A stretch of 64,000 nucleotides of DNA from Plantactinospora endophytica (GTDB taxonomy: Bacteria; Actinomycetota; Actinomycetes; Mycobacteriales; Micromonosporaceae): positions 124,001 to 188,000 of the forward strand of contig NZ_BONW01000008.1 of the NCBI RefSeq assembly GCF_016862915.1, read 5' to 3'. Positions 51,895 to 60,217 of the stretch are shown in pieces (the first letter of the stretch is position 1; the number at the start of each line of letters is the position of its first letter). The notes beneath the pieces are model-generated. The model was not told the origin of the DNA and made no database searches. It saw only the letters and a list, made by a program, of their open reading frames with translations. The translations under genes were made by a program, and so were the position numbers.

Positions 51895-53310
51895 TCAGCC
51901 GGCCAGCCCCGACATCCAGCTCTCGACGTCGTCAGCCGTACGCGGCAGCGCCGCCGACAGGTTCTGGCTGCCCTCCTCGGTGACCAGCAGATCCTCCTCG
52001 ATCCGCATCCCCAGCCCACGCAGCTCGGCCGGCACCAGCTCGTCGTTGGGCTGGAAATAGAGCCCCGGCTCGACGGTCAACACCATGCCGGCCTGCAACT
52101 CGCCCTCGACGTAGCGGGCCGTGGTGGCCCGCCCGCAGTCGTGCACGTCCAGCCCCAGCATGTGCCCGGAGCCGCAGAGCGTCCAGCGGCGGTAGAGCTG
52201 ACGCTCCGGATCCAGCGCCTCCTCCACCGAACAGCGCAGCAGACCGAGGTCGACCAGACCGGCGGCGAAGACCGCCATCGCCGCCCAGTGGTAGTCCCGG
52301 AACATCGCCCCGGGCCGGAGCTGCCCGATCGCCGCGTCGTTGGCCCGGCGGACCAGCTCGTAGACGTCCCGCTGGAGCGGACTGAACCGGCCGTCGACCG
52401 GCAGTACCCGGGTGATGTCCGCGGTGTAGCGGCTGCCCACCTCGACCCCGGCGTCCAGCAGCAGCAACTGGCCGGGGCGTACCGGACCGGTGTTGCGGTT
52501 CCAGTGCAGCACCGCCGCGTGCCCGCCGGCCGCGACGATCGGCTGGTAGCCGACCTCCTCGCCGTCGGTGCGGGCCCGCCGGGCGAAGGTGCCCTCCAAC
52601 CACCGCTCGCCACCGCCGGCCAGCGCCGCCGGCAGCGCCCGGACCACGTCCTCGAAGCCGCGTACGGTGACGTCGACGGCGTGCTGGAGCTGCCCGACCT
52701 CCCACTCGTCCTTGATCAGCCGCAGGTCGGCGAGCGCCACCACCAGGTCGCCGTCGGCGACCGGATCGGTCACCGGCACCAGGGCGTCCACCACCGGATC
52801 GACCGTACGCAGCAGCCGGGTCCGGCCGGCGGCGCCGAGCGTCGTGGCCAGCTCGCCCATCGGCCGGCACCGGATCTCCAGCGCCTCGCCCAGGGTGGCC
52901 AGGTCGGCCCGGGGCCCGTTCCAGACGATGCCGGCGTTGCGGTCGGTCCAGTAGGCGGCGGTACCGGGCCGGGGCGGCTCGTCGGTGTAGAGCGTCGCCT
53001 CGCCCGCCGGGTTCAGCACCAGCACCCCGCCCCGGTCCCCGTCACCGGTCAACCAGGTGTAGTCGGAGCCCGGCCGGAACCGGAAGAACTGGTCGTTGCT
53101 GCGTACCGGCGGTCCGCCGGCCGGGATCACCAGGTGCTCGCCGGGGAACATCCCGGACAGCCGGGCCCGGCGTTTCGCCGCCCAGCCGGCCACCCCGGGA
53201 TCCGTCCGGACCGGCGCCTCCGTGGGCCCCCAGCCGCCGAGCATGAACTCCGCGAGTGCCGGGGGCACCGGCAGGTCGTGACTACTGGTGGCGGGGACAC
53301 GCTCGGACAT
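51895..53310 (-). CDS. Aminopeptidase P-family metallopeptidase (M24B)
   Basis: A 471-residue protein: N-terminal creatinase-like domain and C-terminal pita-bread fold with metal-ligand motifs LLDAGVEVGSRYTADITR (two Asp), GSGHMLGLDVHD (His), LTVEPGLYF (Glu) and RIEEDLLVTEEG (Glu). Cleaves N-terminal residues before proline. ATG 53310. Monocistronic, upstream of the response regulator gene on the same strand with a 236-base gap that contains no evident gene. Confidence 0.92.
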   Translation of the reverse strand: MSERVPATSSHDLPVPPALAEFMLGGWGPTEAPVRTDPGVAGWAAKRRARLSGMFPGEHLVIPAGGPPVRSNDQFFRFRPGSDYTWLTGDGDRGGVLVLNPAGEATLYTDEPPRPGTAAYWTDRNAGIVWNGPRADLATLGEALEIRCRPMGELATTLGAAGRTRLLRTVDPVVDALVPVTDPVADGDLVVALADLRLIKDEWEVGQLQHAVDVTVRGFEDVVRALPAALAGGGERWLEGTFARRARTDGEEVGYQPIVAAGGHAAVLHWNRNTGPVRPGQLLLLDAGVEVGSRYTADITRVLPVDGRFSPLQRDVYELVRRANDAAIGQLRPGAMFRDYHWAAMAVFAAGLVDLGLLRCSVEEALDPERQLYRRWTLCGSGHMLGLDVHDCGRATTARYVEGELQAGMVLTVEPGLYFQPNDELVPAELRGLGMRIEEDLLVTEEGSQNLSAALPRTADDVESWMSGLAG

Positions 53311-53546
53311 CCGTGGCCTTTCACCGAGAGGGCCGGCAGTTCGGTACCGATCTCACTTTTCACCGCCGCTCGGCCCGCCCGCAAGGCCGCGCGGCAAAGT
53401 CCTACGGACGTACCGCCGGGGTCGCGCGGGGTTCCGGCAGATGTCCGATGACAGCGTCACGGCGAGGTCGCCACGGGCCGCGCGGTCACGCGTGGAATCG
53501 ACGCGGCCGACCGGACCTCCGTAGCTCGTTCATCGGGCTGACCGGC

Positions 53547-54296
53547 TCACCGGGTGCCGCGCGGCACCACCAGCCCCGACTCGTACGCGGTGACCACCGC
53601 CTGGGTGCGGTCCCGCAGCCGGAGCTTGCCGAGCACCCGACTGACGTGCGTCTTCACCGTCTCCTCGCTGATCACCAGCCGATCGGCGATCTCCGTGTTG
53701 GAGAGCCCCTCGGCGACCAACCGGAGCACGGCGGTCTCCCGTGGGGTCAGCGCGTCGAGCAGGGTGGCCCGCTGCGGCGGCCGGGGGCGCAGCCGGGCGA
53801 ACTCGCCGATGAGTCGCCGGGTCACGGCCGGCGCGAGTAGCGCGTCCCCGGCCGCCACCACCCGGACCGCGTCGAAGAGCCGCTCGGCGGTCACCTCCTT
53901 CAGCAGGAAGCCGCTGGCGCCGGCACAGAGCGCGTCGTAGACGTACTCGTCGAGGTCGAAGGTGGTGAGCATGATGATCCGGGGCGGCCCGCCGGCCGAC
54001 GTCGTACCGCCGCCGGTCGGGTGCGACCCGGCGGCCGGGGGAGTGGCGTCGGTGATCAGCCGGGTCGCCTCGATGCCGTCCATCACCGGCATCCGGACGT
54101 CCATCAGCACCACGTCGGGTCGGGCCTGCCGGCAGAGCCGGACCGCCTCGGCACCGTCCGCCGCGCTGCCCACCACGGTGAAGTCCGGCTGCGTACCGAG
54201 CAGTGCGCCGAAGCCGGCCCGGACCACCTCCTGGTCGTCCACCACCAGTACCCGGATCGTGCCGGCCACCGCCGGTCCGCCACCCGGGCCGGTCAC
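53547..54296 (-). CDS. NarL/LuxR-family response regulator
   Basis: A 249-residue regulator with receiver domain (phosphoacceptor Asp66 in VLMDVRMP, conserved DD at 20-21, TTFD) and a C-terminal LuxR HTH (LTPRETAVLRLVAEGLSNTEIADRLVISEETVKTHVSRVLGKL). An extra loop (TPPAAGSHPTGGGTTSAGGPP) is inserted before the receiver's TT motif. The GTG at 54296 overlaps the kinase stop (GTGA). It probably controls the divergent ABC exporter operon. Confidence 0.92.
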   Translation of the reverse strand: MTGPGGGPAVAGTIRVLVVDDQEVVRAGFGALLGTQPDFTVVGSAADGAEAVRLCRQARPDVVLMDVRMPVMDGIEATRLITDATPPAAGSHPTGGGTTSAGGPPRIIMLTTFDLDEYVYDALCAGASGFLLKEVTAERLFDAVRVVAAGDALLAPAVTRRLIGEFARLRPRPPQRATLLDALTPRETAVLRLVAEGLSNTEIADRLVISEETVKTHVSRVLGKLRLRDRTQAVVTAYESGLVVPRGTR

Positions 54297-55549
54297 GCCG
54301 GATCCCGTGGTGCCGGCGCGAGCGCGTCCGACCGGGAGGTGGCCGGAAGTTCCGTCGGCGGATCCGGGAACGGGAGGGTGGCGCGTACCAGAAATCCGCT
54401 GACCGGTGCCGGGCCGACGGTCAGGGTGCCACCGACCATCGCCGCCCGCTCCCGCATCCCGACCAGGCCGTGCCCGCTCGGCGCGCGGTCGGCCGGCCCC
54501 GGACCGTTGTCCCGGACACTGAGCCGCAGCGCGTCGTCGGCGTAGTGCAGGACGACGTCGACGGCGGCACCCGGGGCATGCCGGCGGGCGTTGGTCAGCG
54601 CCTCCTGCGTGATCCGGTACGCGGTCAGTTCGATTCCCGGGTCCAGCGGGACCACCCGGCCGTGCACGACCAGCCGGGCGGCGGCACCGGTCGACGCCCG
54701 GGCCTCGTCCAACAGGTCGTTGAGCTGGTGCAGCCCGGGCTGGGGACGGCGGGTGGGCGCCCCCTCGGCGTCCGACCGGAGCACGCCGAGCAGCCGGCGC
54801 ATTTCGGTCAGCGCCGCCCGGGCCGTCTCCGCGATTCCGACCAGCCGCCTCGCCCCCTCGGGCGGCAGGCCGGGCGTGGTCAGCCGGGCGGTCTCCGCCT
54901 GCACCGCGATCATCGAGATGTGGTGCGCCACCACGTCGTGCAGTTCCCTGGCGATCCGGGCCCGCTCGCCCCGGGCCACGTGCTCCAGCAAAGTGTCCTC
55001 GATGACCCGCCGCGAGACGGCCCGCTCGGCCGCCTCCCGGCGCAACCGGCGGGCGATGCCGGCGGCGACCGCCACCGTGGCGGCGGCGGCCAGCAGCACG
55101 TCGGCGAGCCGGCCGGCCCCGGCCCCGCCACCGATCGACCACAGTGGACCGATCAGCGGGTGGCCGACGAAGGGCAGCGCCATCGGTACGGCGATCCACC
55201 GGGACCGGCGCCGACCGACCAGGTACAGGATCGCGAGCTGGACGACCAGGTTGGCGCCGGTCGGCCGTCCGATGCCGGCCAGGATCAGCGAGGTGGCCGC
55301 GGTCGTGGTCACGGCCGCGACCACGAGCTGGGTACGCACCAGCGCCAGCGGCACCGTGCCGCAGAGCCCGAGCAGCAGCGCCACCGAGACGGTCGGCCCG
55401 GAGGTGGCCGGGCGCAGCGCCACCTCGACCATCGCCAGCAGCCCGAGCAGCAGGCCGGCGGCGGTCGGCCACTCCGGTGCCCCGGTCACCCGCCGGCCGG
55501 CGGCGACCGCCCGTTCGATCACCACTTTCGGCTGGTCCACAGAGGTCAT
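54293..55549 (-). CDS. Sensor histidine kinase (HisKA_3/HPK7)
   Basis: A 418-residue kinase with about six membrane helices in the first 165 residues, a HisKA_3 domain with phosphoacceptor His204 in RELHDVVAHH, and a HATPase with DNGPGP and GHGLVGMRERA. The lack of a large extracellular loop suggests intramembrane sensing, as in LiaS/BceS-type stress systems. ATG 55549. Coupled to the response regulator and divergent from an ABC exporter 159 bases away. Confidence 0.92.
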   Translation of the reverse strand: MTSVDQPKVVIERAVAAGRRVTGAPEWPTAAGLLLGLLAMVEVALRPATSGPTVSVALLLGLCGTVPLALVRTQLVVAAVTTTAATSLILAGIGRPTGANLVVQLAILYLVGRRRSRWIAVPMALPFVGHPLIGPLWSIGGGAGAGRLADVLLAAAATVAVAAGIARRLRREAAERAVSRRVIEDTLLEHVARGERARIARELHDVVAHHISMIAVQAETARLTTPGLPPEGARRLVGIAETARAALTEMRRLLGVLRSDAEGAPTRRPQPGLHQLNDLLDEARASTGAAARLVVHGRVVPLDPGIELTAYRITQEALTNARRHAPGAAVDVVLHYADDALRLSVRDNGPGPADRAPSGHGLVGMRERAAMVGGTLTVGPAPVSGFLVRATLPFPDPPTELPATSRSDALAPAPRDPA

Positions 55550-55708
55550 TGTGGCCCGGGCCGGCCCAGGCCCGCGTCAGCCCGTCCGGCGGTCGCCGCG
55601 TCCCCCGCAGGAGGGACCCGGAGCCGGCCGGTCACCCGCACCGGGAGCGGCGAAGACTGCTCCGCCGCGTGACGACCGGGAGCGGTTCGGCTCCGTAGCC
55701 TCGCCGGC

Positions 55709-56689
55709 ATGGAAGCAACCATCGAGGCCCGGGGCCTGCGCAAGCGGTACGGCGGCACGGTCGCCGTACACGACCTGTCGTTCACCGTCCCCGCCGGCCG
55801 GGTCACCGGCTTCGTCGGGCCCAACGGCGCCGGCAAGTCCACCACGATGCGGATGATCCTCGGGCTGGACGCGCCCGACGGCGGTACCGCGCTCGTCGGC
55901 GGGCGGCCCTACCGGTCGCTGCGTACGCCGCTGCGCGCGGTGGGCGCGCTGCTGGACGCGGGCGCGGTGCACCCCGGGCGCCGGGCCCGGGACCATCTGC
56001 TCTGGATGGCGCACTCCAACGGCCTGCCCACCCGCCGGGTCGACGAGGTCGTCGAGCAGGTCGGCCTGGGTGCCGCCGCCCGGCGCCGGACCGGCGGCTT
56101 CTCGCTCGGCATGCGACAGCGGCTGGGTATCGCGGCGGCGTTGCTCGGCGATCCGCCGGTGCTGCTCCTCGACGAGCCGGTGAACGGGCTCGACCCGGAG
56201 GGCATCCGGTGGATCCGTGGCCTGCTGAGGTCGCTGGCCGCGCAGGGGCGGGCCGTACTCGTCTCCAGTCACCTGATGAGCGAACTGGAGGGCAGCGCCG
56301 ACCATCTGTTGGTGATCGGCCGTGGGCGCCTGATCGCCGACACCAGCGTGGCGGCGCTGCTGGCCACCGCGTCCGGCGACCGGGTGGCGCTGCGTACGAC
56401 CCGGCGGGCGGAGGCGATGGAGTTGCTCGCCAACGCCGGAGCCACCGTCGCGGCGATCGACGCCGAGACGCTCACCGTCTCCGGGCTGACCGCCGAGTCG
56501 GTCGTCACCCTGCTCACCGCGCGGGCGCTGCCCTTCTCCGAGGTCGTCGCGCACCGCGCCTCGCTGGAGGAGGCGTACCTCGAACTCACCGGCAACGCCG
56601 CCGAGTTCACCGCCGTGACCGGCCCGGCCGAGTTCGGCGCCGCCGCCGACCCGGCGGAAGTCGACGCCACGGCCGGCCGGGAGGCGTGA
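55709..56689 (+). CDS. ABC exporter ATP-binding protein
   Basis: A 326-residue ATPase of the DrrA/bacitracin-exporter type: Walker A GPNGAGKST, signature SLGMRQRLGIAAALL, Walker B VLLLDEPVNGLDP, H-loop SSHLMSE. It is first of three genes with two permeases, 1 base before the next. Such exporters move antibiotics, lipids or peptides. Its expression is probably driven by the divergent two-component system. Confidence 0.93.
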   Translation: MEATIEARGLRKRYGGTVAVHDLSFTVPAGRVTGFVGPNGAGKSTTMRMILGLDAPDGGTALVGGRPYRSLRTPLRAVGALLDAGAVHPGRRARDHLLWMAHSNGLPTRRVDEVVEQVGLGAAARRRTGGFSLGMRQRLGIAAALLGDPPVLLLDEPVNGLDPEGIRWIRGLLRSLAAQGRAVLVSSHLMSELEGSADHLLVIGRGRLIADTSVAALLATASGDRVALRTTRRAEAMELLANAGATVAAIDAETLTVSGLTAESVVTLLTARALPFSEVVAHRASLEEAYLELTGNAAEFTAVTGPAEFGAAADPAEVDATAGREA

Positions 56690-56690
56690 G

Positions 56691-58307
56691 ATGACCACCA
56701 CGACGACACCGCACGGAACCGACCTCGGCCCGGCCGGCAGCGGCCTCGGCACCTCCCGCGTCGGCTTCGGCCGGCTGGTCCGGGCCGAATGGACCAAGCT
56801 GCGCTCGGTACCCCGCTGGGGGCTGATCATGCTGGCCGCGGTCGGCCTGACGATCCTGGTCTCGTTGCTGAGCGCGGCGGGCAGCTCGTTCCAGCGGGAC
56901 TCGGTCGCGCCTCCGCCGGTCGGCCCGCACGGCGGGCAGGTGGAGGACGCCTTCCGGTTCGTGCACCAGCCGCTGACCGGCGACGGCACCATCACCGCCC
57001 GGGTACGCGAACTGGTCGCCGTCGAGGGCCCGGACCAGCCGTGGGCCAAGGCCGGCCTCATGGTCAAGGACGGCACCGCCCCCGGCGCCCGGTACGCGGC
57101 GATGCTCTACACCCCCGGTCACGGAGTCCGCTGGCAGACCAACTTCGTCGTCGACCGGGCCGGCACCATCGCCAGGGGCGAACCCTGGCTCCGGCTGACC
57201 CGTGCGGGCGCCACCGTCACCGGGTACGAGTCGACCGACGGCACCACCTGGCGCAGGGTCGGCAGCGTCGAGCTGGCCGGACTGCCGGCAACCGCCGAGG
57301 TGGGGCTCTTCGTCGCCTCGCCGCGCGCGGACCGGGTGGAGCGGCAGTTCAACGCTACGTCGGTGACGTCCTCCTCGACCTGGAGCACGGCCCGGTTCGA
57401 CGACGTCGCCGTCCGACCCGCGACGGGACAGCCGGCGGCGAACTGGACCGACGAGGCGATCGGGATGACCGGCCTGGCCAAGCCGACCGCACCCGGTGCC
57501 GGTCCGGCCGCCCCGGCCGCCCCCGGCGCGCCGGACGGGCTCGACGGCCCGGACGTTCCGCCGGTCGCCCTGGTCAGCGGCGCTCCGGACGCCACCGGTG
57601 CCAGTACGGTGACCGGCAGCGGTGACGTCGCGCCGCGCGCGGTCGACGAGGACCTGACCCGGATGAGCCTGAGTGGGGCACTGATCGGACTGCTGCCGAT
57701 CGTCGCGCTCGGGGCCCTGTTCATCACCGCCGAGTACCGCCGGGGCATGATCCGGACCACGTTCGCGGCGAGCCCCCGGCGCGGCCGGGTGGTGCTGGCC
57801 AAGGCGGTGGTGCTGGCCGGCGTGACCTTCGTCGTCGGCCTCGTCACCTGCGCCACCGCATTCCTGGTCAGCCAGCCCGGCCAGCGGGAGAGCGGGTTCG
57901 TCGCGCCGCTCTTCCCCGACCGGTCGCTGACCGACTGGCCGGTGCTCCGGGCGGTGGTCGGCACCGCGCTGGTACTGGCCCTGGTCGCGGTCCTCAGCCT
58001 GGCGCTCGGCACGGTACTGCGGCGCAGCGCCGGGGCGATCACCGTGGTCGTCCTGCTGATGGTGCTGCCGCAGATGGTCGCCGGTGCGCTGCCGCTGACC
58101 GCCGCGCGCTGGATGATGCGACTACTGCCGTCCGCCGGCTTCTCGATCCAGCAGACGAATCCCCGGTACGAGCACGTGGCCTCGGTGTGCCTGCCGGAGG
58201 CGGGCTGCGTGCCGGACAGCCCATGGCTGGGCCTGGCCGTGCTGACCGGGTACGTCGCCGTGGCGGTGGCCGCCGCCTGTTGGCTGGTCCGGCGGCGGGA
58301 CGCGTGA
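56691..58307 (+). CDS. ABC exporter permease with inserted extracellular beta-sandwich
   Basis: A 538-residue permease. The first helix (about 42-62) is followed by a soluble insert of about 145 residues (FRFVHQPLTGDGTITARVREL, WAKAGLMVKDGT, RYAAMLYTPGHGVRWQTN, WLRLTRAGATVTGYESTDGTTWRRVG) resembling a DUF1349/concanavalin-like domain. A Pro/Ala-rich linker and then five helices with the ABC-2 pattern EYRRGMIRTTFAASPRRGRVVLAKA complete it. The insert may bind a sugar or cell-wall ligand. Stop overlaps a possible GTG start of the next gene. Confidence 0.88.
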   Translation: MTTTTTPHGTDLGPAGSGLGTSRVGFGRLVRAEWTKLRSVPRWGLIMLAAVGLTILVSLLSAAGSSFQRDSVAPPPVGPHGGQVEDAFRFVHQPLTGDGTITARVRELVAVEGPDQPWAKAGLMVKDGTAPGARYAAMLYTPGHGVRWQTNFVVDRAGTIARGEPWLRLTRAGATVTGYESTDGTTWRRVGSVELAGLPATAEVGLFVASPRADRVERQFNATSVTSSSTWSTARFDDVAVRPATGQPAANWTDEAIGMTGLAKPTAPGAGPAAPAAPGAPDGLDGPDVPPVALVSGAPDATGASTVTGSGDVAPRAVDEDLTRMSLSGALIGLLPIVALGALFITAEYRRGMIRTTFAASPRRGRVVLAKAVVLAGVTFVVGLVTCATAFLVSQPGQRESGFVAPLFPDRSLTDWPVLRAVVGTALVLALVAVLSLALGTVLRRSAGAITVVVLLMVLPQMVAGALPLTAARWMMRLLPSAGFSIQQTNPRYEHVASVCLPEAGCVPDSPWLGLAVLTGYVAVAVAAACWLVRRRDA

Positions 58308-58330
58308 CCGGGCGGGGCGGTGGAGGGGGC

Positions 58331-59113
58331 ATGGCGGTCCGGGCGGAGTGGACGAAGCTGCGTAGCCTGCCGGGCAACGGTTGGTTGCTGCTGGCGCTCG
58401 TGGTCGCCACGGTGGTGTTCAGCGCGCTGTCCGTGTCGGCGGTCGACATCGCCCGGTGCCCGGCGCCGACCGAGTGTTTCGAGGACACCACCAGGGTCAG
58501 CCTGTGGGGGGTCCGGGTGGCCCAGCTCGCGGTGGTGGTGCTCGCCGTACTCGCGGTGACGAACGAGTACGCCAACGGCCTGATCGCCACGACGCTGGCC
58601 GCGAACCCGCGTCGGGGTACGGTGCTGGCGGCCAAGGCGGGCGTGGTCACCGCGGCGGTGCTGGTCGCCGCCGTGCCGGGGGTGCTCGGCTCGCTGCTCG
58701 TCAGTCGGATCATCCTGCCGGGCAACGGCTTCAGTGCGGCCAACGGCTATCCGCCGCCCTCACTGCTCGACGAGCCGACGTTGCGTGCCGTGACCGGCAC
58801 CGTGCTCTACCTCGGCCTGGTCGCCCTGCTCGCGATCGGCGTCGGTACCGCCCTGCGGGACACCGCCGGGGCGATGGTCGCCGTGCTCGTCCTGCTGTAC
58901 AGCGCTCCGGTGCTGGTGCAACTCGTCGGCGACCCGAAGTGGCAGCACCGGCTGGAGAAGGCGGCGCCGATGACGTCCGGGCTGGCCGTACAGGCCACCA
59001 CCGCGCTGGAGCGGCAGCCGATCGGTCCGTGGGCCGGGCTCGGCGTGCTGGCGATCTGGGCCGGCGCCGCGCTGCTCGCCGGTGCGCTGCTGTTCCGGTA
59101 CCGGGACGCCTGA
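58331..59113 (+). CDS. ABC exporter permease, second subunit
   Basis: A 260-residue ABC-2-type permease with about six helices and the pattern NEYANGLIATTLAANPRRGTVLAAKA, parallel to the first permease but lacking its insert. A GTG at 58304 overlaps the upstream stop, but ATG 58331 has GGAGG just before it, and the intervening codons are only a Gly run made by that site. It probably pairs with the first permease as a heterodimer. Confidence 0.87.
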   Translation: MAVRAEWTKLRSLPGNGWLLLALVVATVVFSALSVSAVDIARCPAPTECFEDTTRVSLWGVRVAQLAVVVLAVLAVTNEYANGLIATTLAANPRRGTVLAAKAGVVTAAVLVAAVPGVLGSLLVSRIILPGNGFSAANGYPPPSLLDEPTLRAVTGTVLYLGLVALLAIGVGTALRDTAGAMVAVLVLLYSAPVLVQLVGDPKWQHRLEKAAPMTSGLAVQATTALERQPIGPWAGLGVLAIWAGAALLAGALLFRYRDA

Positions 59114-59140
59114 GACCGGGCCTGTCCCGACGGGGCGGCG

Positions 59141-59174
59141 GGGTCCGGACACCACACGGGGGGTGTCCGGACCC
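59141..59174. terminator. Terminator hairpin after the ABC exporter operon
   Basis: GGGTCCGGACACC (59141-59153) and GGTGTCCGGACCC (59162-59174) form a perfect 13-bp stem with an 8-base loop in the convergent spacer. Confidence 0.8.
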
Positions 59175-59209
59175 TCGGTCCACCCGGCACCGCTGGCCGG
59201 TCCCGGGCA

Positions 59210-59255
59210 GATCCGGTGGGTGCCGGCGGGCGGATCCAGTGGGTGCCGGCGGTCC
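59210..59255. repeat. 23-bp direct repeat, two copies
   Basis: Units 59210-59232 and 59233-59255 share GATCC-GTGGGTGCCGGCGG, in the spacer between the ABC operon and the ArsR gene. Confidence 0.85.
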
Positions 59256-59325
59256 CGGACACGGTGGCGGTCGAGTGTGCCGCGATGCCCCGTGTGGGGC
59301 CGCCGCCGCGCACCGATCGGTGTCG

Positions 59326-60138
59326 TTACCGCTCTGCGGCGGTGGTGGTGGTCGGATCCGGGGCCGGGTCGGCGGGTGGGGCGGGGAAGTCCGGCAGCAG
59401 GACGGGAAGGTTCCGGGCGCCGCTGTCGGTGAGGGTCAGGGCGCGTTCGCCGTCCGCGCGGCGTACCAGCCCGTCGGCGAGGAGCGCATCGAGCACGGCG
59501 GCGCCGAGCACCCCGCCGAGGTGCGGCAGCCGGTGGTTGCGATCGAGGCACGCGGTGGCGAGTTTACGGCGTCCGGGTCGTACGGCGTCGAGGTCGACAC
59601 CGAGGTCGGCGAGGGCGCTCGGGTCCGGGCCGAGTCGCAACTCGTCGTGCTGCCCGTCCGGTGCCAGCAGGGCGCCCCGCTCGACCAGGGTGGCGAAGAC
59701 CGCGACGCCCAGCCGGCCGGCGCAGTGGTCGTAGCAGGTGCGGGCGACCTCGGCCGGCGACGGCGGCCGGGCGGATCGCGGGCCCGGGGCGGCCGGGCGG
59801 CCGTGCCGGGCCAGCGCGGTGAGCACGTCGACGGTGTCCGGGCTGGCCAGCCGGTAGACCACGTGCCGTCCACGCTGCTCGACGGTGACCAGTTCCCGGG
59901 CACGCAGCCGGGCCAGGTGGTTGCCCAGCCGTGGCGCGCTGACCCGTAGCGCGTCGGCGAGCTGGGTCATGGTGTGCGGACCTTCGACGGCCAGCAGTTG
60001 CAGGGCGGTCAGCCGGATCGGGTCGGCGAGTTCGCGGGCCAGCGAGGTGGCGGCGGCCAGCGCAGGGTCGTCGGGATCCACCCAGCCGGTCACGCCGTCT
60101 CCCTCCTCCGGTACGAACCGCAGCCTAGCATCATTCAC
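59326..60138 (-). CDS. ArsR-family transcriptional regulator
   Basis: A 270-residue protein. The N-terminal ArsR winged HTH (about 28-100: LARELADPIRLTALQLLAVEGPHTMTQLADALRVSAPRLGNHLARLRARELVTVEQRGRHVVYRL) is followed by a C-terminal region with ARTCYDHCAGRLGVAVFATL. The two Cys in the last may sense a ligand or metal. GTG start at 60138, and operator site 1 covers that start. Divergent from the MFS gene, which it should repress. Confidence 0.9.
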   Translation of the reverse strand: MNDARLRFVPEEGDGVTGWVDPDDPALAAATSLARELADPIRLTALQLLAVEGPHTMTQLADALRVSAPRLGNHLARLRARELVTVEQRGRHVVYRLASPDTVDVLTALARHGRPAAPGPRSARPPSPAEVARTCYDHCAGRLGVAVFATLVERGALLAPDGQHDELRLGPDPSALADLGVDLDAVRPGRRKLATACLDRNHRLPHLGGVLGAAVLDALLADGLVRRADGERALTLTDSGARNLPVLLPDFPAPPADPAPDPTTTTAAER

Positions 60139-60149
60139 GATTTCCTGAA
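60134..60149. promoter_or_regulatory. ArsR operator site 1
   Basis: TTCACGATTTCCTGAA, an imperfect TTCA...TGAA inverted repeat matching site 2 at 14 of 16 positions, overlapping the arsR start. Confidence 0.65.
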
Positions 60150-60189
60150 CTCCGGTTGCGGCCCGACGGGCTCCTCGCTACCTTCACCT

Positions 60190-60205
60190 TTCAGGATTTG
60201 CTGAA
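60190..60205. promoter_or_regulatory. ArsR operator site 2
   Basis: TTCAGGATTTGCTGAA with TTCAG/CTGAA arms, 56 bp from site 1 and just upstream of the MFS start. Confidence 0.65.
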
Positions 60206-60217
60206 GGGTGGTGGACG

